48,000 bases of DNA. Origin: Candidatus Palauibacter soopunensis (GTDB lineage Bacteria > Gemmatimonadota > Gemmatimonadetes > Palauibacterales > Palauibacteraceae). Location: contig NZ_CANPVT010000033.1 in the NCBI RefSeq assembly GCF_947581735.1, forward strand, positions 1 through 48,000. The letters run 5' to 3'. The first letter of the stretch is position 1; the number at the start of each line of letters is the position of its first letter. This document shows positions 32,895 through 41,735 of this stretch, one piece after another. The position numbers and the translations under genes are program-made. Under the pieces are notes generated by a model. That model saw only the letters and a program-made list of their open reading frames with translations. It searched no databases and was not told where the DNA came from.

Positions 32895-33520
32895 ACCGGC
32901 CTCCGGTCCTCGTCGCCACGCGCAGCGCCCACAAACTCCGCGAAATTCGCGGCCTCCTCGCCGATCTTCCCGTCCGGCTGCTTGGCCCGGAGGATCTCGG
33001 CCTTCCCGAACACGAGGAAGAGGACGACCTCGAACCCTTCGACACCTTCGCGCGCAACGCCCTGTCCAAGGCGAAGTACTTTCACCGCCGGTCCGGCCTC
33101 CCCGTGCTCGCGGACGATTCCGGCCTTTGCGTGGACGCCCTCGGCGGCGGCCCGGGCGTGCGGACCCGGCGTTTCGCGCCGGCCGACCGGGTCGCGCGCT
33201 GGGGGCGGGATGAAGCGAACAACCGCTGGCTGCTTGAGCAGCTGGAAGATGTGGACGCGGGGCGTCGCGGGGCCCACTATCGTTGCGCGGTTGCGCTCAC
33301 CGACGATCTGCGCCACGAAGTCGTGGAGGGGATCGTGCGCGGCCGGATCGCGCGACGGCCGAGCGGCTCGGGAGGCTTCGGTTACGACCCGCTCTTCGTG
33401 CCGGAGGGCCACGACCGCACCTACGCAGAGCTGCCCGCGACGGTGAAGACGGCGACGAGCCACCGTGCAAGGGCGATCCGACAGGCCAGGGGATGGATCG
33501 AAAGGGAAGTGCTGCGGTGA
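32882..33520 (+). CDS. rdgB: RdgB/HAM1 family non-canonical purine NTP pyrophosphatase
   Basis: RdgB hydrolyses dITP and XTP to monophosphates, keeping them out of DNA. Seen are LVATRSAHKLREI (start of the fold), FARNALSKAKYFHRRSG, VLADDSGLCVDALGGGPGV and GSGGFGYDPLFVPEG. Length is 212 residues with TTG 32882, which has GGAGAG a few bases upstream. A CTG at 32891 overlapping the previous stop (CTGA) is an alternative. It is the last gene before the minus-strand tRNA. Confidence 0.92.
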   Translation: MGGLNRPPVLVATRSAHKLREIRGLLADLPVRLLGPEDLGLPEHEEEDDLEPFDTFARNALSKAKYFHRRSGLPVLADDSGLCVDALGGGPGVRTRRFAPADRVARWGRDEANNRWLLEQLEDVDAGRRGAHYRCAVALTDDLRHEVVEGIVRGRIARRPSGSGGFGYDPLFVPEGHDRTYAELPATVKTATSHRARAIRQARGWIEREVLR

Positions 33521-33536
33521 CCTTGCGTGCGTTGAA

Positions 33537-33610
33537 TCGGGGCGGCCGGATTTGAACCGGCGACCCCCTGCTCCCAAAGCAGGTGCGCTACCGGACTGCG
33601 CCACGCCCCG
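33537..33610 (-). tRNA. tRNA-Pro (anticodon TGG)
   Basis: The reverse strand folds as a 74-base cloverleaf. The acceptor stem is CGGGGCG paired with CGCCCCG, the anticodon loop is TTTGGGA (anticodon TGG) closed by CCTGC/GCAGG, and the T-arm is GGTTCAAATCC. CCA is not encoded. The C1-G72 pair is typical of bacterial tRNA-Pro. It faces rdgB tail-to-tail and is head-to-head with the next gene. Confidence 0.96.
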
Positions 33611-33667
33611 AAGTCCCGAAAGATGGACCGCCCGCGAGGTCGAAGCCACCCCGGCGGCGGAGACGAC

Positions 33668-36600
33668 GTGACGTTCCGAGGGATCTTCGCGCGGAGAGCT
33701 GGGGCGGGGAAGCTGTTCGCCATGATGGGTCTGGCGGCGCTCGTCCTCTTCGTCATCGGAATCCTGCGTCCCCTGCGCAGCGCCTTCGCCCTCTCGGGGC
33801 TCGCCGCGGGCGATTTCTACCAGGTGTACTTCATCAGCGCGGCGGTCGTGGTCGTCGCTCCGTTCTACAACTTCCTCTCGGACCGCATCTCGTGGCGCCG
33901 CCTCATCCCCCTGACCGCGGCGTTCTTCGCCCTCAGCATGGTCGCCTTCCGCCTCCTCTACCAGCCGGGGGAGGCGTGGTTCGGGCTTGTTTTCTACGGT
34001 TGGTACGACGTGCTGGCGGCCTCGCTCGTCACGCACTTCTACATCGCGACGCAGATCTTCTACAACGCGCGGGACGCGAAGCGCGCCTATCCGATCGTCA
34101 TCGCTTCGGGTTCGGCCGGGGCCACGCTCGGAGCGCTCCTCACGACCGTATTCACCTCGGGCGGCGGTCCGTCCGAGAACCTGCTTCTCGTGGCGGGCGT
34201 CGCGCTCCTCGCGCTGGCGGGCGGCCTCGCTCTCGTCTGGTCGCGGGAGCCGCCGGAGCCGCCATCGGAGTATGCGCACGCCGAAGATCCCGAACTCGAG
34301 CGCAGCGACCTGCGGCGCATGGCGGCGCACCCGCAGGTGCGGCTTATCGCGGCCACCGTGCTCCTGACGATCGTCGTCAAGCAGTTCATCGACTACCAGT
34401 ACAACACGCTCACGCGCGAGGTCTTCACGGATCTGGGCGCGATCGCCGGCTTCCTGGCCTTCGTCGACGTGCTCACGCAGTGGCTCCCGATCGTCGTCCT
34501 CCTCGCGTTGCGTCCGGTCCTGCGCCGCTGGGGCGCCGCGGTGGCCGTCATCATCTTCCCGGTGGCCGTGATCCTCGCGACCGGGGCGCTCGCCGCCGCC
34601 GTGTGGCTGTCCACCGCCGCGCTCGCCGTCGCCGTCGGGGCCCGGACGACGGAAAAGACGTTCCGCTATTCCGCCGAGCGCACGGGCCGCGAGATCCTCT
34701 ATGTCCCCGTCCCGGAGGACATCAAGCTCAAGGCGAAGTCGTACATTGACGTGGCGGTGGAGAAGGGGCTGGGGAAGGCGCTTTCCGGCGTCCTCATCAT
34801 GATTCCCTCGCTCGCTCTAGCCGGCCTTTCGATCATGGGCCGGCTCATCATCCTCGGGGTCGTCGGCGTGGCCCTGGCGGGCGTCCTGCTGCTCGCCTTC
34901 CTCAGGGTGCGAAAGTCGTACGTCACGAGTCTCGCGGAATCCTTCGAGGGGCGCTTCGCGAGCCTGCGCGGGACCTTCGTGTCGATGGAGGACGTGGGCG
35001 CGCTGGCGCTCGCGCGGGAGGCGCTCGGGGACGAGCGGCCGCTGAAGGTCGCGTTCGCCTTCGACCTGCTGCGCGGCGCGACGCCGGGGGATATCGAGGC
35101 GCTCTCCCCGGAACTGTACGGCTTGCTCGAACACGAGAACCCCGGACTTCGGGCGAGAGCGCTGCGATCGCTGTCGCGTGCTCCCGGCCTTTCGGACGAA
35201 GGGGCGGTGCGGGCCCGGCTCGAGGACCCGGATTCGGCGGTGAGGCGAGCCGCGGCCCGGCTCCTCGCCCTGAAGGCTGCGCCGCGCGCCCGCGATGTCC
35301 TCATCCCCCTCCTCGACTCGGAGTCGACGAACGCCCGCTCGGCCGCGCTCGACTGCCTCTTCAGCGACTTCGGCGCCGCGCGCGCCGAACGCATCGCGAC
35401 CCCCCGCTTCGAGCACCTGCTGCGGGAACATGACAGCGGGGCGCTCGAAGGACCCGGCGCCCGCGAGTTGGCGATGGCGGCGGGGCTCGTCCCCGGGCAT
35501 CCGGCGGTGGAGCACATCCTCGTCGAACTCATCTCCGATCCTCGCGAGGATGTCGCGGCGGCGGCCGTGCGAAGCGCATCCCGGCTTCCGCAGCCGGCCC
35601 TCGTGCAGGCGGCCATCGCGTCCCTGGCGATCCCCCGGACGCGAAACGCGGCTCGCGACGGCCTCGCGGGGCGCGGCGAGGAGATCGTCACGCCTCTGCT
35701 GGCGGCACTCTCGGACCCGTCCGTCGACCCCTGGGTGCGCAGGGGCGTGGCCAGCGTGCTCGGCGAGATCGCGACGCCCGCGACGATCGACGCCCTCATC
35801 ACCTCCTATCTTCTGCCGGCAACCGAACAGGCGCTCGACGACCAGGCCCTCGTGTCGCTCCATCGGCTGCGAACGCGGCATGATCACCTCACGTTCCCGG
35901 CGGAGAGAGTACTCGAGGCCGTAGAGCGCGAGGTGCAGGCGTCCCGGCGCTACGCCCGCGCCGCCACCGCGCTCGAGGGCGTGCCGGCGTCGATGCCCGG
36001 AACACTGCTCCTCCGGGCGCTCGACCAGGCGAGAAGGGATCGGCGGGCGAGTGTCTTCCGGTGGCTTGGGCTCGTATATCCGGAACAGCCGATGCGGCGC
36101 AGCTACCTGGCGCTTGAGAGCGGAAAGCCGCGCCGCCGTGCGAACGCGCTGGAATGGATCGAGACGACGGTCGGGCACCGCACGTTCTCCGATCTCAGGC
36201 CGGTGCTTGCGGAAGAGGCCCCGCAACGGCCCTCGCGCGAGGCGGGAGAGGTTCTGCGGGAGCTGTGGGACGATGAGGACGCCTGGATCGCGAGGTGCGC
36301 GCTCTGGACGTCCTTCGAAACCGGCGGCGACGGGATCGGGGAGGCCCTCCGCGGGTTCACGCCGGCGGAACCGGCGCTGGCGCTGCTGGCCCGCCGACTC
36401 GAGCGACGGGCGGAGACCCGCGCGCAGGATCCTGGGGACGAACGAGACGAGGAAGAGATGGAACTGATCGAAAAAGTGTTCCGCCTGCAGAGCGTGGATC
36501 TCCTCTCGGGCGTGGAGAGTCGGCAACTCGCGCTCCTCGCCTCCATCGCAAGGGAGGTGGAGGTGCGGCCCGACGCCATCTTCATCCGGAGGGGGGAGCC

Positions 36601-36871
36601 GACGGACGCCCTCTACCTTGTGATCCACGGTGAAGTTTCGCTCGAGGGGGCGGGGGAGGGATCGATCTCCATCACGGATGGGGAAGCGTTCGGGACGTGG
36701 GCGTTGATCGACGAACACCCGAGTCTGGTCGAAGCGCGCGCCGTCGAGTCCACCCGCGTGCTGCGCATCACCCGTGAGGATTTCCGGGACCTTCTCATCG
36801 ACCACCCCGAACTCGGCCTCGACCTGCTCGGCGGACTCGCGAGTCGCGTTCGCGGCCTGGCGATGACATGA
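33668..36871 (+). CDS. ATP/ADP-translocase-like membrane protein with HEAT repeats and cyclic-nucleotide-binding domain
   Basis: The 1067-residue protein has about 12 membrane helices (about residues 10-420) resembling the NTP/NDP exchange transporter (TLC) family, with KTFRYSAERTGREILYVPVP as a marker. A long HEAT-like helical repeat region (about 430-900) follows. The C-terminal cyclic-nucleotide-binding fold (about 930-1060) has IFIRRGEPTDALYLVIHGEV. The GTG at 33668 has GGAG five bases upstream; ATG 33623 is an alternative only 12 bases from the tRNA. Comparable fusions are known in other phyla; the transported substrate and the ligand are unproven. It heads a five-gene operon with signalling proteins. 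Confidence 0.86.
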   Translation: MTFRGIFARRAGAGKLFAMMGLAALVLFVIGILRPLRSAFALSGLAAGDFYQVYFISAAVVVVAPFYNFLSDRISWRRLIPLTAAFFALSMVAFRLLYQPGEAWFGLVFYGWYDVLAASLVTHFYIATQIFYNARDAKRAYPIVIASGSAGATLGALLTTVFTSGGGPSENLLLVAGVALLALAGGLALVWSREPPEPPSEYAHAEDPELERSDLRRMAAHPQVRLIAATVLLTIVVKQFIDYQYNTLTREVFTDLGAIAGFLAFVDVLTQWLPIVVLLALRPVLRRWGAAVAVIIFPVAVILATGALAAAVWLSTAALAVAVGARTTEKTFRYSAERTGREILYVPVPEDIKLKAKSYIDVAVEKGLGKALSGVLIMIPSLALAGLSIMGRLIILGVVGVALAGVLLLAFLRVRKSYVTSLAESFEGRFASLRGTFVSMEDVGALALAREALGDERPLKVAFAFDLLRGATPGDIEALSPELYGLLEHENPGLRARALRSLSRAPGLSDEGAVRARLEDPDSAVRRAAARLLALKAAPRARDVLIPLLDSESTNARSAALDCLFSDFGAARAERIATPRFEHLLREHDSGALEGPGARELAMAAGLVPGHPAVEHILVELISDPREDVAAAAVRSASRLPQPALVQAAIASLAIPRTRNAARDGLAGRGEEIVTPLLAALSDPSVDPWVRRGVASVLGEIATPATIDALITSYLLPATEQALDDQALVSLHRLRTRHDHLTFPAERVLEAVEREVQASRRYARAATALEGVPASMPGTLLLRALDQARRDRRASVFRWLGLVYPEQPMRRSYLALESGKPRRRANALEWIETTVGHRTFSDLRPVLAEEAPQRPSREAGEVLRELWDDEDAWIARCALWTSFETGGDGIGEALRGFTPAEPALALLARRLERRAETRAQDPGDERDEEEMELIEKVFRLQSVDLLSGVESRQLALLASIAREVEVRPDAIFIRRGEPTDALYLVIHGEVSLEGAGEGSISITDGEAFGTWALIDEHPSLVEARAVESTRVLRITREDFRDLLIDHPELGLDLLGGLASRVRGLAMT

Positions 36872-36877
36872 TCCGAC

Positions 36878-37363
36878 ATGGATGAGATCAGACCGGACGC
36901 CGGCACCGTGATGGTCGTCGACGACGAGGACATGGTCGTGGACGCCATTAAGGGGTTCCTGGAGCTGGAAACGGACCACCTCGTGCTGCCCTTCACGTCC
37001 GCGCGCGACGCGCTGACCCACCTGGAGGAGGAGCCGGTCCACGCGATCGTGGCCGACCTCATGATGCCCGAACTCGACGGGGTGCAGTTCCTGACGCAAG
37101 CCCGCAGGATGAGGCCGGAGGCGACCCGGATCCTGCTCACGGGCTACGCCGACAAGGAAAACGCCATCCTGGCGATCAACGAGGCCGGGCTCTACCAGTA
37201 CCTCGAAAAGCCGTGGAACAACGACGCGCTCGCCTTCGCCATCCGCAACGGAGTCGAACGAAGCCTCCTCTTCCGCGCGCTGACCGAACGCATGGCCGAG
37301 CTCGAGGCGGCCAACGACGAACTCGCCGGCCTTCGGCAACGCTGGATACAGGCCTTTCTGTGA
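36878..37363 (+). CDS. Response regulator with C-terminal helix only
   Basis: The 161-residue protein is a receiver domain with acidic pocket Asp15/Asp16, phospho-acceptor Asp60 (VADLMMPELDG), the Thr in LLTGYAD and the Lys in LEKPW. A helical tail (ALTERMAELEAANDELAGLR) follows, with no DNA-binding or enzymatic output domain. LTGYAD and YLEKPW recall RpfG-type receivers. It lies six bases after the fusion transporter and overlaps the histidine kinase by GTGA. The kinase is its likely partner. Confidence 0.92.
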   Translation: MDEIRPDAGTVMVVDDEDMVVDAIKGFLELETDHLVLPFTSARDALTHLEEEPVHAIVADLMMPELDGVQFLTQARRMRPEATRILLTGYADKENAILAINEAGLYQYLEKPWNNDALAFAIRNGVERSLLFRALTERMAELEAANDELAGLRQRWIQAFL

Positions 37364-38157
37364 GTGAGCCGGGACTCGGGCCGACCGCCCGGGAGATCAC
37401 GCAGGCCCGGCTCGCGACGCTGGGCATGCTGGTCGCAGGGATCGCGCACGAACTCAACACTCCGCTGGGTGCGCTGAACAGCAACCACCACGTCATCGAG
37501 CGCGCGCTCCTCAAGCTCGGGAAGATCCTCGAGGACGAAGTCGTCACGCCGGACGAACTCGACGAAGTCCGAAGGGTCGTGCGGGCCACGGAATCGGTGC
37601 TGCGAACGAACGGCATCGCCGTGGAGCGCATGGTGAACCTCGTACGCAACCTGCGGAACTTCGGCCGGCCCACGACCTCCGAGCCTCGCCCCGTCGACCT
37701 TCACGAAGGCATCGAGGGCACGCTGGCCCTTCTGGGCCACGAGCTGAAGGAGATCGAGGTCGTCCGGGACTTCGGAGAGCTGCCGCCCGTGGTGTGCCAT
37801 CCGAACCGGATCAACCAGGTGTTCATGAACCTCGTGCACAACGCGGCCCAGGCCATGCACGGCGGCGGGGTACTCACGATCCGGACGCGCGCGGAAGGGG
37901 ACCGCGCGCACGTCCGGGTCGCCGACACGGGCCGGGGCATCCCGCGCGACGTCATCGGGGAGATCTTCGAACCCGGCTTCACGACCAAGGGCGAGCGAAT
38001 CGGCATGGGGCTGGGTCTCGCGATCACGCTCCAGATCGTACACCAGCACCGAGGAGACATCTCGGTCGAGAGCGAACCGGGACGCGGGACGACATTCGAC
38101 GTAGTCCTGCCGCTTCGGCAGTCCACGGGTCCCGCAGGGAAGGAGGCTTCGAAATGA
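37360..38157 (+). CDS. Soluble sensor histidine kinase
   Basis: The 265-residue protein has the H-box AGIAHELNTPLGAL (His30), an N-box NQVFMNLVHNAAQAM, G1 DTGRGIP, F-box FEPGFTTK and G2 GMGLGLAI. There is no membrane segment and no sensor domain, only ~15 residues before the dimerisation helix, so it must be informed by other proteins. Candidates are the receiver protein before it or the HEAT/cNMP protein at the operon start. GTGA and ATGA overlaps tie it to both neighbours. Confidence 0.93.
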   Translation: MSEPGLGPTAREITQARLATLGMLVAGIAHELNTPLGALNSNHHVIERALLKLGKILEDEVVTPDELDEVRRVVRATESVLRTNGIAVERMVNLVRNLRNFGRPTTSEPRPVDLHEGIEGTLALLGHELKEIEVVRDFGELPPVVCHPNRINQVFMNLVHNAAQAMHGGGVLTIRTRAEGDRAHVRVADTGRGIPRDVIGEIFEPGFTTKGERIGMGLGLAITLQIVHQHRGDISVESEPGRGTTFDVVLPLRQSTGPAGKEASK

Positions 38158-39152
38158 TGCGATGCGCCCATCTGCTCCGCCCCCTGGTCTTCGTCGCGGC
38201 GGTCTCCGCCGTTGCGGCGCCGGCCCCGGCGGCGGCCCAGGACGCGAACTTCCTGCTCCCCATCCCCGAGATCGAAAGGGTCCTCCGCGAAGGGGAAATC
38301 CAGGTCCTCGACGTACAGCCGTCCCGCGGTCTTCCCGGCGAGCGCACCTATCGCGTGACGCTGCAATCCGGCGATCACGTGCTCGGGGTCAAGTACGCCC
38401 CGGCCCGCGAGGGCGCGGACGAGTTCAACAACCGGCCCCGCTACGAACTGGCGGCCTACGAGGTCCAGACCCTCTTCCTCGACGAGCGGGAAATGGTCGT
38501 GCCCCCGACCGCGATCCGCGCGTTTCCCCTCGATGTCGTCCAGGCCACCCTCGCCCGGGCGGGAGACGCCGCCAACCCTCCCGAGCGGACGTTCGACGAA
38601 TGGCCGATGACTCTCGTCGCCCTCCAGTACTGGATGTTCAACGTCGACCTTCCCGAAGAGCTGCCCGACGAAGACCGCATCGAGGCGGACGAGGTCTACG
38701 AGCGCCTGCTCGGGAACTTCAACCTCCTCACCTACGCCATCGGCCACAGCGACTCGAACCAGGGGAATTTCATGCAGTCGATGGATCCCGATTGGCCCCG
38801 CGTGTTCAGCGTGGACAACGGCGTGGCGTTCGCAAGCGAAGAGAGCAACCGCGGCACGCAGTGGCGCGATCTGCAACTCGACCGCTACCCCGCCTCCGCC
38901 ATCGACCGGCTGCGCGGCCTCTCGCTCGAGGGGCTGCAGGCGCAATTCGGGGTCCTCGTCCAGCTCGAGATACGGGACGGAAATTTCGTCGAGGTGGAGC
39001 CGACGGAGAACCTCGACCCCGGCCGCGGGGTTCGGCGCGACGCTGAGCGGATTCAGCTCGGCCTCACGGAGCGGGAGATCCGCGCCATGCACCGGCGCAT
39101 CGTCCGTTTGCTGGAGCGGGTCGATGACGGCCGGTACGGGCTGATCCCCTGA
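38154..39152 (+). CDS. Exported protein with kinase-fold motifs
   Basis: I do not know a named family for this 332-residue protein. It has a clear signal peptide (cleavage near AAAQD, residue 29). Kinase-like features are Lys80 in HVLGVKYAP, Glu98 or Glu103 in RYELAAYEV, a catalytic-loop-like HSDSNQGNF (His198, Asp200, Asn205) and SVDNGVAF (Asp221) in the place of DFG. These resemble the FAM20/CotH/PI3-kinase-like groups. AGGAGG lies eight bases before ATG 38154, which overlaps the kinase stop. A phosphotransferase outside the cytoplasm is inferred. The next gene is an exported phosphatase. Confidence 0.72.
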   Translation: MMRCAHLLRPLVFVAAVSAVAAPAPAAAQDANFLLPIPEIERVLREGEIQVLDVQPSRGLPGERTYRVTLQSGDHVLGVKYAPAREGADEFNNRPRYELAAYEVQTLFLDEREMVVPPTAIRAFPLDVVQATLARAGDAANPPERTFDEWPMTLVALQYWMFNVDLPEELPDEDRIEADEVYERLLGNFNLLTYAIGHSDSNQGNFMQSMDPDWPRVFSVDNGVAFASEESNRGTQWRDLQLDRYPASAIDRLRGLSLEGLQAQFGVLVQLEIRDGNFVEVEPTENLDPGRGVRRDAERIQLGLTEREIRAMHRRIVRLLERVDDGRYGLIP

Positions 39153-39166
39153 GGCCTGGGCGTCGG

Positions 39167-40471
39167 ATGTCCGGTCTGCTGGGCTGTGCCGTCGCCGCCG
39201 CGGGGGCGGGGTGGACGGGAGCCTCCGCGCCCGCCTCCGGCGGCGCGACGCCGCCAGCCGGGTCTCCTGCGCGAACGGGGCAGCCCGCCTGGCACGTCGC
39301 GGGGGAGTACGGACTCTACGTCGCGTTCGGCGGCCGAGGCCTCGAAGTGCGCTGGCTGACGGAACAGGAGCGGCCCGGTCTCGTTCGGGCCATCGTAGGT
39401 GGACGGGTGGTCGATGAGCGGAGGACGGACCGGGGATACGCCCACGCGGCTCGCCTGCGGGTGCAAGCGCCGGAAGTCACGCTCGAATACGGAGCGGAAC
39501 ATCCGGACGGCGCCGGCGGAGCCGCGGCGCTACACCGAACCCGGATCCGGGCGGAGCCCCTGCCCCCGGAAATCGACTTCACGGGCCACGACTCGGTGTT
39601 CGTGTTCGGAGATGTGCATGGCGAATTCGACCGCGTCGTTTCGCTGCTCGGCCTGGCCGGCCTGATCGACGCGGAACTGCGCTGGACGGGCGGCAGCGCC
39701 GTGGTCGCCTTCCTCGGAGACCTGTTCGACCGGGGGCACGACGTCACCCGCCTCCTCTGGTTCGTCTACGGTCTGGAACGGGAGGCGCGGGAGGCCGGAG
39801 GCCGGGTCATCACGCTCCTCGGTAACCACGAAGCGATGGTCCTGTCCGGCGACCTGCGCTACGTCGCGCCGAAGGAGCAGACGATCGCCGACCTGCACGG
39901 CATGTCCTACGAGACGCTGTTCGATCCGGACCGGTCCGTCCTCGGACGCTGGATCGCCGCCAAGCCGGGGTTGGTTCGGCTGGAGGATCTGCTGTTCGCG
40001 CACGGTGGCGTGAGTCCGGCATACGTCGATTCCTCGCTCGAAGAGTACCAGGACACCTTGGAGACCTTCATCGCGGAACCGCTGTTCACGAGATGGCGGG
40101 ACGAAGCGTTCCTCCGCGAATATGCGCGGGAAACCCGGCTTGATACCGCCCAGCTTTACCGGCGGTACGACTTCTTCTTCGGACCGGAGAGCGTGCTGTG
40201 GTATCGGGACCTCGTGCTCGCCGACACGCTCGGGGACCACCTCGACGCCGTCCTGGAGCGCTTCGGGGCCCGCATTCACGTCGTCGGCCACACGCCCGTG
40301 CGCACGATCCGGGAGAGCTACGGGGGAAAACTCATCGCCGCGGACCTGCTCGACGCCGCCGCGGAGATGCTGCGCCTCATCCGCCGGAGGGACGGCGGCT
40401 GGAACCGTACCGTCATCCGGCTGGACGGGGGCACCGTGACGCTCGAATCCGCGGGGGCCCCCGGCGCCTGA
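39167..40471 (+). CDS. Exported calcineurin-like metallophosphatase
   Basis: The 434-residue protein has the metallophosphoesterase motifs FGDVHGEFDR (about residue 148), LGDLFDRG (183), LLGNHEAM (217), AHGG (284) and VGHTP (370). It resembles Shewanella-like (Shelph) Ser/Thr phosphatases. The N-terminus is hydrophobic. A CTG at 39149, overlapping the previous stop (CTGA), would add RPGRR and give a fuller signal peptide; I cannot decide between it and ATG 39167. It ends 15 bases from the convergent hutI. The substrate may be a product of the neighbouring kinase-like protein. Confidence 0.86.
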   Translation: MSGLLGCAVAAAGAGWTGASAPASGGATPPAGSPARTGQPAWHVAGEYGLYVAFGGRGLEVRWLTEQERPGLVRAIVGGRVVDERRTDRGYAHAARLRVQAPEVTLEYGAEHPDGAGGAAALHRTRIRAEPLPPEIDFTGHDSVFVFGDVHGEFDRVVSLLGLAGLIDAELRWTGGSAVVAFLGDLFDRGHDVTRLLWFVYGLEREAREAGGRVITLLGNHEAMVLSGDLRYVAPKEQTIADLHGMSYETLFDPDRSVLGRWIAAKPGLVRLEDLLFAHGGVSPAYVDSSLEEYQDTLETFIAEPLFTRWRDEAFLREYARETRLDTAQLYRRYDFFFGPESVLWYRDLVLADTLGDHLDAVLERFGARIHVVGHTPVRTIRESYGGKLIAADLLDAAAEMLRLIRRRDGGWNRTVIRLDGGTVTLESAGAPGA

Positions 40472-40486
40472 CCTCGGTTGCCGCTG

Positions 40487-41719
40487 CTATGCCTCCCGGA
40501 GAACGCCGTGTCGGATCTCGCCGCCGCTCACCGTCGCCACGCACGCGTTGGGCCGCAGGTGGTAGAGCCAGTGTTCCACGTTCGGGGCATCGATGACCGC
40601 GAAATCCGCCGCGGCTCCCGGCTCCAGCGACCCCACTTCACCTTCGCGGCCGAGGGCCCGGGCCGCGTAGCGCGTCGCGCCCTTGAGCACCTCGGCGGGC
40701 GTCATGCGCTGCCGCGCGCACGCCAGCGTCATGGCAAAGGGAAGGTGATAGGACGGGGCCGTGCCGGGGTTGAAGTCGCTGGCCACCGCCACCGCGACGC
40801 CACCGTCGATGAGCGCCCGGGCCGGGGGCGGCGCCTGGTTCAGGTAGAGGCTTGCGAGAGGCAGCGTGACCCCGACGACGCCGGCTGCCGCGAGCGCCTC
40901 GATCCCGGCCTCCGATACGTACTCCAGGTGGTCCGCCGACACGGCCCCAAGCGACGCCGCGAGTTCGGCCCCAGCACCCCCGGAGAGCTGATCCACATGG
41001 AGCTTCGGCCGTAACCCCAGTTCGCAGCCCCGTTCGCAGATCCGCCGCGCCTCGTCGGCCGAGAAGGCGGAGTCCTCGACGAACACATCGCAGAACTCGG
41101 CCAGCCTTTCCTCCGCCACGGCGGGCAGGATCCGCTCCGTGATGAGCTTCACGTAGCCAGCCCGGTCCGCGGACCATTCCGGAGGGACGACGTGCGCGGC
41201 GAGGCACGTCGCGACGATCCGTGCCGGTCCCATCTCGTCGAGCCGCCGGTACACCCGCAGGAGTCGGAGTTCCGTCTCGGGATCCAGCCCGTATCCGCTC
41301 TTCGCCTCGACCGTCGTGATCCCGAGGGACACCATCCCGGACAGGAACTCGAGCGCCCGCGCGAGAAGCGCCTCTTCATCGAGTCCGCGCGTGGCCCGCA
41401 CCGTGGATGCGATCCCGCCTCCAGCTGCTGCGATCTCCAGGTAGTCGCGGCCGCGGATCCGGTCGGAGAACTCGCCCGCCCGCCAGCCGCCGAAGGCGAG
41501 ATGCGTGTGCGCGTCCACGAGTCCGGGAATGACAAGCCTCCCCTCAGCGCTCCAGGCAGGCTCGGTCTCGTACTCCGCCGGCAGCGCCGCGGCGGGCCCG
41601 ACCCAGCGGACGACCCCATCGCGCCACACGAGCGTGGCGTCCCGCATGAGCCCGATGTCATCCTGGCCGGCAGGGTTCGCGCAGGCGGCGAGACAGCCGA
41701 TGTTCACGAGGCGCGGCAT
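40487..41719 (-). CDS. hutI: Imidazolonepropionase
   Basis: HutI opens the imidazolone ring to give N-formimino-L-glutamate, third step of histidine breakdown. The 410-residue amidohydrolase shows VIPGLVDAHTHLAFGGWR (metal-binding His-x-His), AKSGYGLDPETELRLLR, PKLHVDQLSGG, SADHLEYV and ASDFNPGT with the catalytic Asp. ATG 41719 starts 16 bases after hutU. It is the last gene of the operon and converges on the phosphatase. Confidence 0.96.
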   Translation of the reverse strand: MPRLVNIGCLAACANPAGQDDIGLMRDATLVWRDGVVRWVGPAAALPAEYETEPAWSAEGRLVIPGLVDAHTHLAFGGWRAGEFSDRIRGRDYLEIAAAGGGIASTVRATRGLDEEALLARALEFLSGMVSLGITTVEAKSGYGLDPETELRLLRVYRRLDEMGPARIVATCLAAHVVPPEWSADRAGYVKLITERILPAVAEERLAEFCDVFVEDSAFSADEARRICERGCELGLRPKLHVDQLSGGAGAELAASLGAVSADHLEYVSEAGIEALAAAGVVGVTLPLASLYLNQAPPPARALIDGGVAVAVASDFNPGTAPSYHLPFAMTLACARQRMTPAEVLKGATRYAARALGREGEVGSLEPGAAADFAVIDAPNVEHWLYHLRPNACVATVSGGEIRHGVLREA

Positions 41720-41735
41720 GGTGGAAAGCGGCCGG

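Noticed and set aside
34817..37339. A minus-strand frame of 840 codons
   Set aside because: It is antisense to the HEAT/cNMP fusion and the receiver gene and shows no recognisable domain.
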